DNA from: Streptomyces sp. YS415
GTDB lineage: Bacteria; Actinomycetota; Actinomycetes; Streptomycetales; Streptomycetaceae
Assembly (NCBI RefSeq): GCF_023544665.1
Contig: NZ_JAMJFL010000008.1
Location: 217,772 to 281,771 of the forward strand
Reading direction: 5' to 3'
DNA length: 64,000 bases
The position numbers were made by a program, and so were the translations under genes. The stretch's first letter is position 1; each line of letters opens with the position of its first letter. Below the pieces are notes generated by a model, which was not told the DNA's origin, ran no database searches, and worked only from the letters and a program-made list of their open reading frames with translations. Below, in pieces: positions 53,723-62,148 of this stretch.

Positions 53723-54400
53723 TCAGGACTGCTGGCGGGCGTGGTACGAGGTCCTGGTGTGCTCGGTGTGTTCGCGCATGAGCGCGGTGGCGCGCTGCTG
53801 GTCGCGCTCGGAGATCGCCGCGATCAGCCCCCGGTGCTCGATCCAGGACTGCCGGCCGCGCTGCCGGGCCACCGGTGTGTAGTACCACCGCACCCGGCGG
53901 TCCACCTGGGCGGCGAGTTCGGCGAGGACGGCGTTGCCCGCGAGTTCCATGACCTTGGCGTGGAAGCGGGCGTTGATCGCGACGGCGCCGTCCACGTCGT
54001 CCGCCTCCACCGCGCGCTCGCCCTCGGCGCACAGTTCCTCCAGGGCGGCGATCCCGGCGGCTCCGGCGTTGGCGGCGGCGAGCCGGGCGGCCTCGGCCTC
54101 CAGCAGGGTGCGCACGGTGAGGAGCTGGTCGGCCTCCTCCTCGGTGGGCTCGTGCACGAAGGCGCCCTGGGCGGGCCGCAGATCGACCCAGCCCTCGGTG
54201 TTCAGGCGTTGCAGCGCCTCGCGCACCGGCTGCCGGGACACCCCGAGGTGGCCCGCGAGTTCGCTCTCGACCAGATGCTGGCCGGGGCGCAGGGCGCGGG
54301 TGGTGATGAGTTCGAGCAGGGCCTCGTAGACACGGTCCCGCAGCGGCCCGGGCCGTTCGAGCTTGGGCACCGCCCCCTGCGGAAGTCCTGTCGACAACAT
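53723..54400 (-). CDS. GntR family regulator, FadR/FCD subfamily
   Basis: A 225-residue regulator. The winged HTH spans about residues 18-80 (DRVYEALLELITTRALRPGQ, LAGHLGVSRQPVREALQRL, DLRPAQGAFV) and the FCD domain follows, with metal-type ligands in AINARFHAKVMELAGN and IEHRGLIAAI. FCD proteins bind small carboxylic acids. A GTCTAC-centred motif in its own upstream region (54432-54463) resembles sites before the oxalate genes (33778) and the formate dehydrogenase operon (57355). An organic acid such as oxalate, formate or a CoA derivative is a plausible ligand; this is inference. Confidence 0.9.
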   Translation of the reverse strand: MLSTGLPQGAVPKLERPGPLRDRVYEALLELITTRALRPGQHLVESELAGHLGVSRQPVREALQRLNTEGWVDLRPAQGAFVHEPTEEEADQLLTVRTLLEAEAARLAAANAGAAGIAALEELCAEGERAVEADDVDGAVAINARFHAKVMELAGNAVLAELAAQVDRRVRWYYTPVARQRGRQSWIEHRGLIAAISERDQQRATALMREHTEHTRTSYHARQQS

Positions 54401-54431
54401 CGCGGTCCCCCTCCAGAGCCGTCGGACAGCA

Positions 54432-54463
54432 CAGTATGAATTGTCTTTCGTCTACAGTCTACG
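54432..54463. promoter_or_regulatory. candidate GntR operator upstream of the gntR gene
   Basis: AGTATGAATTGTC and TTCGTCTACAGTCTAC follow each other here. The 15-mer TTCGTCTACAGTCTA at 54448-54462 matches the motif seen at 33787-33801 and 57372-57386 in the pattern TTCGTC(G/T)AC(A/T)G(T/G), and ATTGTC recurs in the minus strand of the 57355 site. Autoregulation of the GntR is suggested. Confidence 0.55.
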
Positions 54464-54485
54464 GCGCTCCGGGGCCAGGGAGAGG

Positions 54486-54557
54486 GGGAGTTGGCCTCGT
54501 CACACCGGCGGAAGCGGCCTGGTCGCAACGGCGGGAGTGGGCCGGGTCACACCGGTG
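54486..54557. repeat. three degenerate ~24-bp repeats directly after the KAS III stop codon
   Basis: On the minus strand, right behind the stop, three units share the form CRCCGGTGTGACCNGGCCNACTCC (23-24 bases each). They match at most positions but none is identical. Nothing coding is seen here. The repeats lie between the KAS III 3' end and the GntR operator. Confidence 0.65.
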
Positions 54558-55496
54558 TCAGGGGCAGCGGACGACCTGCCCGGCGTACGAGAGGTTCCCG
54601 CCGAAGCCGAACAGCAGCACCGGGTCGCCGGTGGTGATCTCACCGCGCTCGACCAGCTTGGAGAAGGCCAGCGGGATGCTCGCGGCGGAGGTGTTGCCGG
54701 ACTCGGACACGTCCTTCGCCACCACCGCGTTGACCGCGCCGATCTTCTGCGCGAGGGGTTCGATGATCCGCAGGTTGGCCTGGTGCAGCACGACCGCGGC
54801 GAGGTCGGCGGGGGCGAGCCCGGACCGCTCGCAGGCCTGCCGGGCGACGGAGGGCAGCTGGGTGGTGGCCCAGCGGTAGACGCTCTGCCCCTCCTGCGCG
54901 AACCGCGACGGCGTCCCCTCGATCCGCACGGCGTGCCCCATCTCGGGCACCGATCCCCACCTCACCGGTCCGATGCCGGGCTCCTCCGACGCCTCCACGA
55001 CGGCGGCCCCCGCCCCGTCGCCGACGAGCACACAGGTCGTGCGGTCGGTCCAGTCGGCCACGTCGGACATCTTGTCGGCGCCGATCACCAGGGCGCGGGT
55101 GGCGCCGCCCGCGCGGACGGTGTGGTCGGCGGTGGCCAGGGCGTGGGTGAAACCGGCGCAGACGACGTTGACGTCCATCGCGGCGGGCGAGGGGATGCCG
55201 AGCCGGGCGGCGACGCGCGCGGCCATGTTCGGGGAGCGGTCGACGGCGGTGGAGGTGGCCACCAGCACCAGGTCGATGTCGGACGGGGCGAGGCCCGCCG
55301 CCGCGAGGGCCTTGGCGGCGGCGTGCGCGGCCAGCTCGTCCACGGGTTCGTCGGGCCCGGCGATGTGGCGGGTGCGGATGCCCACCCGGGACGTGATCCA
55401 CTCGTCGCTGGTGTCGACCAGGCCGGCCAGGTCCTCGTTGGTGAGTACCCTGGCCGGCTGGTAATGGCCGAGCGCGGCGATGCGCGAGCCGTTCAT
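54558..55496 (-). CDS. fabH: 3-oxoacyl-ACP synthase III (KAS III)
   Basis: Condenses an acyl-CoA starter with malonyl-ACP. The 312-residue protein has the full Cys-His-Asn triad: Cys113 (NVVCAGFTHAL), His238 (VVLHQANLRI) and Asn268 (SESGNTSAASIPLAFS); RVGIRTRHIA near the N-terminus and the C-terminal GFGGNLSYAG are standard. S. coelicolor has more than one FabH; the housekeeping gene sits in the fab operon, so this orphan copy probably has a special starter preference or another acyl-transfer role. No ACP, malonyl transferase or other fatty acid gene is near, so the pathway cannot be told. Confidence 0.9.
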   Translation of the reverse strand: MNGSRIAALGHYQPARVLTNEDLAGLVDTSDEWITSRVGIRTRHIAGPDEPVDELAAHAAAKALAAAGLAPSDIDLVLVATSTAVDRSPNMAARVAARLGIPSPAAMDVNVVCAGFTHALATADHTVRAGGATRALVIGADKMSDVADWTDRTTCVLVGDGAGAAVVEASEEPGIGPVRWGSVPEMGHAVRIEGTPSRFAQEGQSVYRWATTQLPSVARQACERSGLAPADLAAVVLHQANLRIIEPLAQKIGAVNAVVAKDVSESGNTSAASIPLAFSKLVERGEITTGDPVLLFGFGGNLSYAGQVVRCP

Positions 55497-55625
55497 CGGA
55501 TGGTCCCCCTTGTTGCTCGGGTAGCGGGATCCACCAGTCTGATCAGTGACTCACCGGTACGGCGGCAGGTGAAGTCACAGGAATAGGGCGCCCGGGTTGT
55601 CGGCTTCGGTCAGCCCCTCGGGCGC

Positions 55626-55738
55626 TGTGACTCCTGTCCGGTGAGCAGGCGCCAGGCGCCGCGGCTCCTGTCCGGCGAGCAGGCGCCCCGGTGCCCGTCC
55701 GGCGAGCGGGTGCCCCGACCGTCTATCCGGTGAACAGC
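55626..55738. repeat. degenerate ~28-bp tandem repeats at the 3' end of the MFS small-subunit gene
   Basis: Four units share a (C/T)CCGG(C/T)GA(G/A)C(A/G)G core (around 55637, 55671, 55699 and 55726). The fourth unit is the coding end of the small-subunit gene (LFTG-stop) and the other three lie behind its stop. They fill most of the gap before the KAS III gene. Confidence 0.65.
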
Positions 55739-55857
55739 TGTGTCGCCTTCCGGACGAGTTCGTAGAGCCCGTAGCAGAGCGGTGCCCCCACCCACAGCCA
55801 GGCGAAGGCGATCAGTCCGCGCCGGTCAGGCCGACTTCGGCTGCTGTCGTGCGGCAT
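55723..55857 (-). CDS. OFA transporter small subunit (single-helix protein)
   Basis: A 44-residue protein. After a basic N-terminus (MPHDSSRSRPDRRG) comes one hydrophobic helix (LIAFAWLWVGAPLCYGLYEL) and a short tail VRKATQLFTG. It matches the tiny 'MFS transporter small subunit' proteins that I know from behind oxalate/formate-type MFS genes in actinobacteria. Its ATG at 55857 lies inside the transporter gene, with a 32-base overlap in another frame, so the two are translationally coupled. The helix would pack against the 12-helix transporter. Confidence 0.75.
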   Translation of the reverse strand: MPHDSSRSRPDRRGLIAFAWLWVGAPLCYGLYELVRKATQLFTG

Positions 55858-57163
55858 CGGCGGCCTCCTGCCGGGGTGCGGGGACGTGGTGGCGGGGGTG
55901 GACGGGCCGGACCAGTTCGTTGGCGACGAGGCCGACGACCAGCAGGCCGATCATGATGGCGAAGGACAGGCCGTACAGGGAGGCTCCGGTGCGGCCCGCC
56001 TCCTCCTGCCGGTCGGCGATCCAGTTCACGATCAGCGGTCCGAGGACGCCGGCGGTGGACCAGGCGGTGAGCAGCCGGCCGTGGATCGCGCCGACCTGGT
56101 GGGTGCCGAAGAGGTCCTTCAGATAGGCGGGGATCGTCGCGAAGCCGCCGCCGTAGAAGGAGAGGATCACCAGGGCGCACAGGATGAACAGCGGCTTGGA
56201 GGAGTCGCCGAACAGGGCGATGGCGGCGTACATCAGCGCGCCGACGCCCAGGTAGAGGCGGTAGATGTTCTTCCGCCCGATCAGGTCGGAGGTGGACGAC
56301 CAGCCGATGCGGCCGGCCATGTTGGCGGCCGACAGCAGGGCGACGAAGCCGGCCGCGGCGGTCGCCGACACCGTTGTCGAGGTGTCCGCGAAGAAGTCCG
56401 TGATCATCGGCGCGGCCTTCTCCAGGATGCCGATGCCCGCGGTCACGTTCATGCAGAGCACGACCCACAGACACCAGAACTGGGGGGTGCGGATGGCTTG
56501 TCGCGCGGTCACCCGTGGGCCGGTGGGGGCGGCCGTCCCGGTGTCCCGCCTCGCGGGTTCGGTGCGCGGCACCCTGACCAGGAGGACACCCAGCGACATG
56601 AACACCGCGTACGACAGGCCGTGCACCAGAAAGGCGAGCGCGATGCCGGAGGAGTCGTCGCCGAAGGACTCCAGCATCTGCGCGGACCACGGCGAGGCGA
56701 TCAGCGCGCCGCCGCCGAATCCCATGATGGCGATGCCGGTGGCCATGCCGGGCCGGTCCGGGAACCACTTGATCAGCGTGGAGACGGGCGAGATGTAGCC
56801 GATGCCGAGGCCGATCCCGCCGACGAAGCCGTAGCCGAGGACGATCAGCCAGTACTGCTCGGTGGCCGCGCCGAGCGCGGAGATCAGGAAGCCGGAGGAG
56901 AAGCAGCACAGGGCGACGGTCATCGCCCAGCGCGGGCCGTTGCGTTCGACGAGCGTGCCGCCGAACGCGGCGGACAGGCCCAGCATGACGATGCCCAGCT
57001 GGAAGGGCAGGGCGCTCTGGGTGCCGCTGAGGCCGAGCGCGGATTCCAGGGGCGGTTTGAACACGGACCAGGCGTAGGCCTGGCCGATGGAGAGGTGGAC
57101 CGAGAGAGCGGCAGGGGGAACCAGCCAGCGGCTCCAGCCCGGCGGCGCGACGGGGGGACTCAT
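55826..57163 (-). CDS. OFA-family MFS transporter with small subunit
   Basis: A 445-residue, 12-helix major facilitator of the oxalate:formate antiporter family. Signatures are SIGQAYAWSVFKPPLESALGLSGTQ in helix 1, IGYISPVSTLIKWFPDRPGMATGIAIMGFGGGALI (K-W-F-P-D-R-x-G motif) and IGWSSTSDLIGRKNIYRLYLG. The start at 57163 has no clear ribosome site; TAGCGT 8 bases upstream could serve a leaderless message. Divergent from the PanE/formate dehydrogenase genes. Oxalate, formate or a similar small acid is the likely substrate. A hydrophilic C-terminus overlaps the small-subunit gene. Confidence 0.87.
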   Translation of the reverse strand: MSPPVAPPGWSRWLVPPAALSVHLSIGQAYAWSVFKPPLESALGLSGTQSALPFQLGIVMLGLSAAFGGTLVERNGPRWAMTVALCCFSSGFLISALGAATEQYWLIVLGYGFVGGIGLGIGYISPVSTLIKWFPDRPGMATGIAIMGFGGGALIASPWSAQMLESFGDDSSGIALAFLVHGLSYAVFMSLGVLLVRVPRTEPARRDTGTAAPTGPRVTARQAIRTPQFWCLWVVLCMNVTAGIGILEKAAPMITDFFADTSTTVSATAAAGFVALLSAANMAGRIGWSSTSDLIGRKNIYRLYLGVGALMYAAIALFGDSSKPLFILCALVILSFYGGGFATIPAYLKDLFGTHQVGAIHGRLLTAWSTAGVLGPLIVNWIADRQEEAGRTGASLYGLSFAIMIGLLVVGLVANELVRPVHPRHHVPAPRQEAADAARQQPKSA

Positions 57164-57354
57164 GATCCCGAACGCTAGGAACCGGGGCGGGAGTTGAGAA
57201 GCGACGCGTCGACCGTATGCGGTGAGCGGTATTCCGAGCGCGACGAACGGTCGGACCGACCGGTCTCCGGCAGCCGGTGAGCCCTCTTCCGAACCCGCGC
57301 CCGAACCCTTGCCGCCCCAGCCCATGCTGCCCCAGCCCTTGCCGCCCCAACGAG

Positions 57355-57386
57355 CATACTGTAGACAATATTTCGTCGACAGGATG
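57355..57386. promoter_or_regulatory. candidate GntR operator before the panE/formate dehydrogenase operon
   Basis: CATACTGTAGACAATA is followed by TTTCGTCGACAGGATG. The first half read on the other strand is ATTGTCTACAGTATG and the second is TTCGTCGACAGGATG, so the site holds two inverted copies of the motif seen at 33787 and 54448. It lies 52 bases before the panE ATG and 192 bases before the divergent OFA gene. Direct C-rich repeats (GCCGCCCCAGCCC) lie upstream. Confidence 0.6.
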
Positions 57387-57437
57387 TCGGCCGCCCCATC
57401 TCCGCGGTATCCCTCGAACCGAACGGAGCTCCCCCGT

Positions 57438-58409
57438 ATGAAAGTCGCAGTCCTCGGCGCCGGTGCGATCGGCGCCTATGTCGGCGCCGCGCTCCACCGC
57501 GCGGGCGCCGATGTGCATCTCGTCGCCCGTGGACCGCATCTCGCGGCCATGAGGCAGCACGGCGTGCGGGTGCTCAGCCCGCGCGGCGATTTCACCGCCC
57601 GCGCCCGGGCCACCGACGACCCCGCCGAGATCGGCCCGGTCGACTACGTGTTCCTGGGCCTGAAGGCCAACTCGTACGCGGCGTGCGGGCCGCTGATCGA
57701 GCCCCTGCTGCACGACGCGACGGCGGTGATCGCCGCCCAGAACGGCATCCCCTGGTGGTACTTCCACCGGCACGGCGGCCCCCACGACGGCCATCGCGTG
57801 GAGAGCGTCGACCCGGGCGGCGCGGTCAGTGCGGTGCTCCCGCCCGAACGGGCCGTCGGCTGTGTCGTCTACGCCGCCACCGAACTCGAAGGACCGGGCG
57901 TCGTACGGCACTTGGAAGGCACCCGGTTCTCCATCGGCGAACCCGACCGGAGCATCTCGCCGCGCTGTCTGGCGTTCGGCGAGGCCATGCGGGCCGGCGG
58001 GCTGAAGTGCCCGGTCGAACCCGATCTGCGCAACGACATCTGGCTCAAGCTGCTCGGCAACATCTCCTTCAACCCGATCAGCGCGCTGGCCCGCGCCACC
58101 ATGCGGCAGATGTGCCTGCACGGCGGCACCCGCCAGGTGATCGAGACCATGATGGCCGAGACGCTCGCCGTCGCCGAGGCCCTCGGCTGCGAGGTCGGCG
58201 TCTCCATCGAACGCCGGATGGCCGGCGCCGAGAAGGTCGGCGACCACCGCACCTCCACGCTCCAGGACCTGGAGCGCGGCAAGCCGCTCGAACTCGACGT
58301 CCTCCTCGCGGCGGTCGTCGAGCTGGCGGAGATCACCGGCGTCCCGGTGCCCACCCTGCGCACCGTGCACGCCATCTCGGACCTGCTCGCGCTGAGGAGC
58401 GCCGCATGA
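57438..58409 (+). CDS. panE: 2-dehydropantoate 2-reductase family protein (PanE/ApbA)
   Basis: A 323-residue NADPH-dependent ketopantoate reductase-fold protein. Rossmann motif VAVLGAGAIGAYVGAALHRAG; LGLKANSYAA and AAQNGIPWWYF follow, and catalytic residues are in DLRNDIWLKLLGNISFNPISALA (Lys and Asn). It starts the formate dehydrogenase operon, with its TGA overlapping the ATG of the catalytic subunit. A canonical panE is usually with other pantothenate genes, so here the enzyme may reduce another 2-keto acid, possibly glyoxylate- or oxalate-related. Confidence 0.83.
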   Translation: MKVAVLGAGAIGAYVGAALHRAGADVHLVARGPHLAAMRQHGVRVLSPRGDFTARARATDDPAEIGPVDYVFLGLKANSYAACGPLIEPLLHDATAVIAAQNGIPWWYFHRHGGPHDGHRVESVDPGGAVSAVLPPERAVGCVVYAATELEGPGVVRHLEGTRFSIGEPDRSISPRCLAFGEAMRAGGLKCPVEPDLRNDIWLKLLGNISFNPISALARATMRQMCLHGGTRQVIETMMAETLAVAEALGCEVGVSIERRMAGAEKVGDHRTSTLQDLERGKPLELDVLLAAVVELAEITGVPVPTLRTVHAISDLLALRSAA

Positions 58410-60325
58410 GGAAACGGCAACCGAAGACCTACACCCGGCTCACCCACCCGCTCGTCCGGGACTCCCGCGACGAGCCCTTCCGCCGGGCGAGCTGGGAGGA
58501 GGCCCTGGAGCGTGCGGCCCGGGGCATCGGGCGCCACCGCGGCGCGTTCGGCCTGTTCTCCTGCGCCCGCGCCACCAACGAGATGAACTACGTGGCCCAG
58601 AAGTTCGCGCGGGTCGTCATGGGCACCAACAACGTCGACTCCTGCAACCGCACCTGTCACGCCCCGAGCGTGGCGGGCCTGTCGGCGGCCTTCGGCTCCG
58701 GCGGCGGGACCTCCTCGTACGAGGAGATCGAGCACACCGACGTCATCGTGATGTGGGGCTCCAACGCCCGCTTCGCGCACCCGATCTTCTTCCAGCACGT
58801 GCTGAAGGGGATCAGGAACGGCGCCCGGATGTACGCCGTCGACCCGCGCCGCACCTCCACCGCCGAGTGGGCGGAGAGCTGGCTGGGGCTGAACGTCGGC
58901 ACCGACATCCCGATGGCCCACGCGATGGGCCGCGAGATCATCCGCGCGGGCCTCGCCAACGAGGCGTTCATCGAGCGGGCGACCAGCGGCTTCGACGAGT
59001 ACCGGGCCCTCGTCGAGCCCTGGACGCTCTCGCTCGCCGAGAAGGTGACGGGCGTACCGGCCCAGGCCATCAGGGAGTTGGCGCACGCCTACGCCCGCGC
59101 CGAGCGCGCCCAGCTGTGCTGGACGCTCGGCATCACCGAGCACCACAACGGCACCGACAACGTCCGCGCACTGATCAACCTGTCCCTGCTGACCGGCCAC
59201 GTGGGCCGCTACGGCAGCGGGCTGCAGCCGTTGCGCGGCCAGAACAACGTCCAGGGCGGCGGCGACATGGGGGCCATCCCCAACCGGCTGCCCGGCTTCC
59301 AGGACATCCTCGACCCCGCCTCCCGACTGAGGTTCGAGTCGGCGTGGGACACCGTCATCCAGCCGCACCACGGACTGAACCTCACCGAGATGTTCGAGGC
59401 GATGGAGGAGGGCACCCTCAAGGCCGTCTACTGCATCGGCGAGAACCCGGCGCAGTCGGAGGCCGACAGCGAGCAGGCCGTACGGCGCCTGCGGCAGCTG
59501 GACTTCCTGGTGGTCCAGGACATCTTCCTGACGAAGACGGCCGAGCTCGCCGACGTCGTGCTGCCCGCGACCGCCGGATGGGCCGAGACCGACGGCACCA
59601 CCACCAACAGCGAGCGGCGGGTCCAGCGGGTGCGGCGGGCGGTCACCCCGCCCGGCGAGGCCCGCGAGGACATCGACATCATCTGCGAACTGGCCGCACG
59701 GCTCGGCCACGAGTGGAAGTACGCCGACGCCGAGGCGGTCTGGAACGAGCTCAGGTCCCTCTCCCCGGACCACCACGGCATGACGTACGCACGCCTGGCG
59801 GAGCAGCAGGGCATCCAGTGGCCGTGCCCCAGCCCCGACGAGCTCGGACCCCCGTATCTGCACAGCCGGTTGTGGGACACGGACCCCGCGCGCAGGGGCC
59901 GCCCGGCACCCTTCGGGCTGGTCCGGCACGATCCGCCGGTCGACCTCACCGACGAGCAGTACCCGATCCGGCTCACCACCGGACGGCGCCTGGACTCCTA
60001 CAACACCGGTGTGCAGAGCGGCAGTTACGCCTCCCCGCTGCGGCGCGGCGAGTACATAGAACTGTGCCCGGAGGACGCCGAGCGCTACGGGGTCGTGGTG
60101 GGCGAGGAGGTCCGGGTGACCTCGCGCCGGGGAGCCGTCGTCGCGCCGGTGTGGATCGACACCGCGCTGCGGCCCGGGCTCGCCTTCATGACCATGCACT
60201 TCCCCGACGAGGTGGACACCAACCAGCTGACGATCGAGGCCAACTGCCCGATCGCGGGGACGGCGGAGTTCAAGGCGTCGGCGATCCGGATCGACAAGCT
60301 GCCCGTCGCGACCATCGTGAGGTGA
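58406..60325 (+). CDS. formate dehydrogenase catalytic subunit, C-terminal (molybdopterin) part
   Basis: A 639-residue molybdopterin oxidoreductase that oxidises formate to CO2. The Mo ligand/base pair is Cys84-His85 (CNRTCHAPSVAG), with Cys in place of selenocysteine; further motifs are VIVMWGSNARFAHP, VDPRRTSTAEWA, GLQPLRGQNNVQGGGDMG and the C-terminal dinucleotide-binding domain (RLTTGRRLDSYNTGVQSGSY). It lacks the N-terminal [4Fe-4S]/MoCo domain found in single-chain FdhA; that domain is encoded at the end of the separate protein at 62145. So the alpha subunit is split and its pieces are encoded in reverse order, with NuoEF-like in between. Confidence 0.9.
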   Translation: MRKRQPKTYTRLTHPLVRDSRDEPFRRASWEEALERAARGIGRHRGAFGLFSCARATNEMNYVAQKFARVVMGTNNVDSCNRTCHAPSVAGLSAAFGSGGGTSSYEEIEHTDVIVMWGSNARFAHPIFFQHVLKGIRNGARMYAVDPRRTSTAEWAESWLGLNVGTDIPMAHAMGREIIRAGLANEAFIERATSGFDEYRALVEPWTLSLAEKVTGVPAQAIRELAHAYARAERAQLCWTLGITEHHNGTDNVRALINLSLLTGHVGRYGSGLQPLRGQNNVQGGGDMGAIPNRLPGFQDILDPASRLRFESAWDTVIQPHHGLNLTEMFEAMEEGTLKAVYCIGENPAQSEADSEQAVRRLRQLDFLVVQDIFLTKTAELADVVLPATAGWAETDGTTTNSERRVQRVRRAVTPPGEAREDIDIICELAARLGHEWKYADAEAVWNELRSLSPDHHGMTYARLAEQQGIQWPCPSPDELGPPYLHSRLWDTDPARRGRPAPFGLVRHDPPVDLTDEQYPIRLTTGRRLDSYNTGVQSGSYASPLRRGEYIELCPEDAERYGVVVGEEVRVTSRRGAVVAPVWIDTALRPGLAFMTMHFPDEVDTNQLTIEANCPIAGTAEFKASAIRIDKLPVATIVR

Positions 60326-60330
60326 CGCAA

Positions 60331-62148
60331 GTGGACCTGCACTTCGGCGACAGCAAGCCGACGGACGACGAACGGGCCGCCGTGGACGCCCTGCTGGGCC
60401 CGCCCGAGTCCTCCTGGGAGGGCGCCGACCGCTCCGCCGCCGACCTCAGGTGGGCACGCGGCGGACGCGCGGCCCGCGACCGACGGGACCTGCTGCTGCC
60501 GGGGCTGCACGCCCTCAACGACCGGATCGGCTGGATCAGCGACGGCGCCCTCGACTACCTGTGCCGCCGCCTGACGGTGCCGCCCGCCGAGGCCTACGGC
60601 GTCGCCACGTTCTACGCCATGTTCTCCGTCAGGCCCCGCCCGGCGACCGTCCTGCACGTCTGCACGGACCTGGCCTGCGCGGCGGCGGGCGCGGCCGGCC
60701 TGTGCGCCGGCCTCGAGAGCGGCCCGGTCCCCGGCGTGCACGTCGAGCGCAGCCCCTGCCTGGGCCTGTGCGAGCGCGCTCCGGCGGCCCTGGCGATCAA
60801 GGCGGGGGACCCGGTACGTACGGCCGTGTCGGCGCCGGCCACCGTGCGCGACGCCGTCCTGGCCGCGACCGCGCCCGACTCGGCCTCCGAGGAGCCGCCG
60901 GCGGCGCTGGCGGTCCCCCAGGCCGGGCACCCGGGGCTGATCCTGCTCGGCAGGATCGGCGTCGTGGACCCGGCGAGCCTGGACGACTACCGCGCCCACG
61001 GCGGCTGCACCGCCCTGCGCCGGGCCTTCGAGCTGGGGCCCGCCGGTGTCATCCGCGAGGTGACCGACTCGGGCCTGGTCGGGCGGGGCGGCGCCGCCTT
61101 CCCCACCGGGCGCAAATGGCAGGCCACGGCGGCCCAGCCCGACCGCCCGCACTACCTCGTCTGCAACGCCGACGAATCCGAGCCCGGCACCTTCAAGGAC
61201 CGGGTGATCATGGAGGGTGACCCGTACGCCCTGGTCGAGGCGATGACCATCGCCGCCTACGCGACCGGCGCGCACCGGGGCTACCTGTATCTGCGCGGCG
61301 AGTACCCGCGCTCCCTGGCCCGCATGGAGCACGCCCTCGCCCAGGCGCGAACCCGCGGACTGCTCGGCGAGGACGTCCTCGGGCAGGGCTGGTCCTTCGA
61401 CATCGAGATCCGCAGGGGCGCGGGCGCCTACATCTGCGGTGAGGAGACGGCCCTGTTCAACTCCATCGAGGGCTACCGGGGCGAGCCGCGCGCCAAGCCG
61501 CCGTTCCCCGTCGAGAAGGGCCTGTTCGGCAAACCGACGGTCGAGAACAACGTGGAGACGCTGGTCAACGTCCTGCCGATCCTCACCATGGGCGCACCGG
61601 CCTACGCGGCGATCGGCACCGCAAAGTCCACCGGGCCGAAACTGTTCTGCGTGTCCGGGAGCGTGGCGCGGCCCGGGATCTACGAGCTGCCCTTCGGGGC
61701 CACGCTGGGCGAACTGCTGGACCTGGCCGGGGTGCGCGACGGGCTGCGGGCGGTGCTGCTGGGCGGCGCCGCGGGCGGCTTCGTACGGCCCGACGAGCGG
61801 GACATCCCGCTCACCTTCGAAGGCACCCGCCAGGCGGGCACCACCCTCGGCTCGGGTGTGGTGATGGCCTTCGACGACACCGTGCCCCTGCCCCGGCTGC
61901 TGCTGCGGATCGCCGAGTTCTTCCGCGCCGAGTCCTGCGGGCAGTGCGTGCCGTGCCGGGTCGGGACCGTGCGCCAGGAGGAGGCGCTGCACCGGATCGC
62001 CGAGCGCACGGGCGCGGCGGCCGCCGGGGACATCGCCCTGCTCAGGGAGGTCGGCCGCGCGATGCGGGACGCCTCGATCTGCGGTCTGGGACAGACCGCG
62101 TGGAACGCCGTGGAATCCGCCATCGACCGCCTGGGGGCGTACGAATGA
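60331..62148 (+). CDS. NuoE-NuoF fusion, NAD(H)-binding subunit of formate dehydrogenase
   Basis: A 605-residue diaphorase subunit that passes formate electrons to NAD+. The NuoE part (to ~residue 175) has the [2Fe-2S] cysteines CTDLAC and SPCLGLC; the NuoF part has GLVGRGGAAFPTGRKW (FMN), RRGAGAYICGEETALFNSIE (NADH) and ESCGQCVPCRVGT with a later CGLGQT for the [4Fe-4S] cluster N3. GAGGTGA sets the GTG at 60331; another GTG at 60322 overlaps the previous stop. Its TGA overlaps the ATG of the following Fe-S protein. It is the middle gene of the split dehydrogenase. Confidence 0.92.
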   Translation: MDLHFGDSKPTDDERAAVDALLGPPESSWEGADRSAADLRWARGGRAARDRRDLLLPGLHALNDRIGWISDGALDYLCRRLTVPPAEAYGVATFYAMFSVRPRPATVLHVCTDLACAAAGAAGLCAGLESGPVPGVHVERSPCLGLCERAPAALAIKAGDPVRTAVSAPATVRDAVLAATAPDSASEEPPAALAVPQAGHPGLILLGRIGVVDPASLDDYRAHGGCTALRRAFELGPAGVIREVTDSGLVGRGGAAFPTGRKWQATAAQPDRPHYLVCNADESEPGTFKDRVIMEGDPYALVEAMTIAAYATGAHRGYLYLRGEYPRSLARMEHALAQARTRGLLGEDVLGQGWSFDIEIRRGAGAYICGEETALFNSIEGYRGEPRAKPPFPVEKGLFGKPTVENNVETLVNVLPILTMGAPAYAAIGTAKSTGPKLFCVSGSVARPGIYELPFGATLGELLDLAGVRDGLRAVLLGGAAGGFVRPDERDIPLTFEGTRQAGTTLGSGVVMAFDDTVPLPRLLLRIAEFFRAESCGQCVPCRVGTVRQEEALHRIAERTGAAAAGDIALLREVGRAMRDASICGLGQTAWNAVESAIDRLGAYE

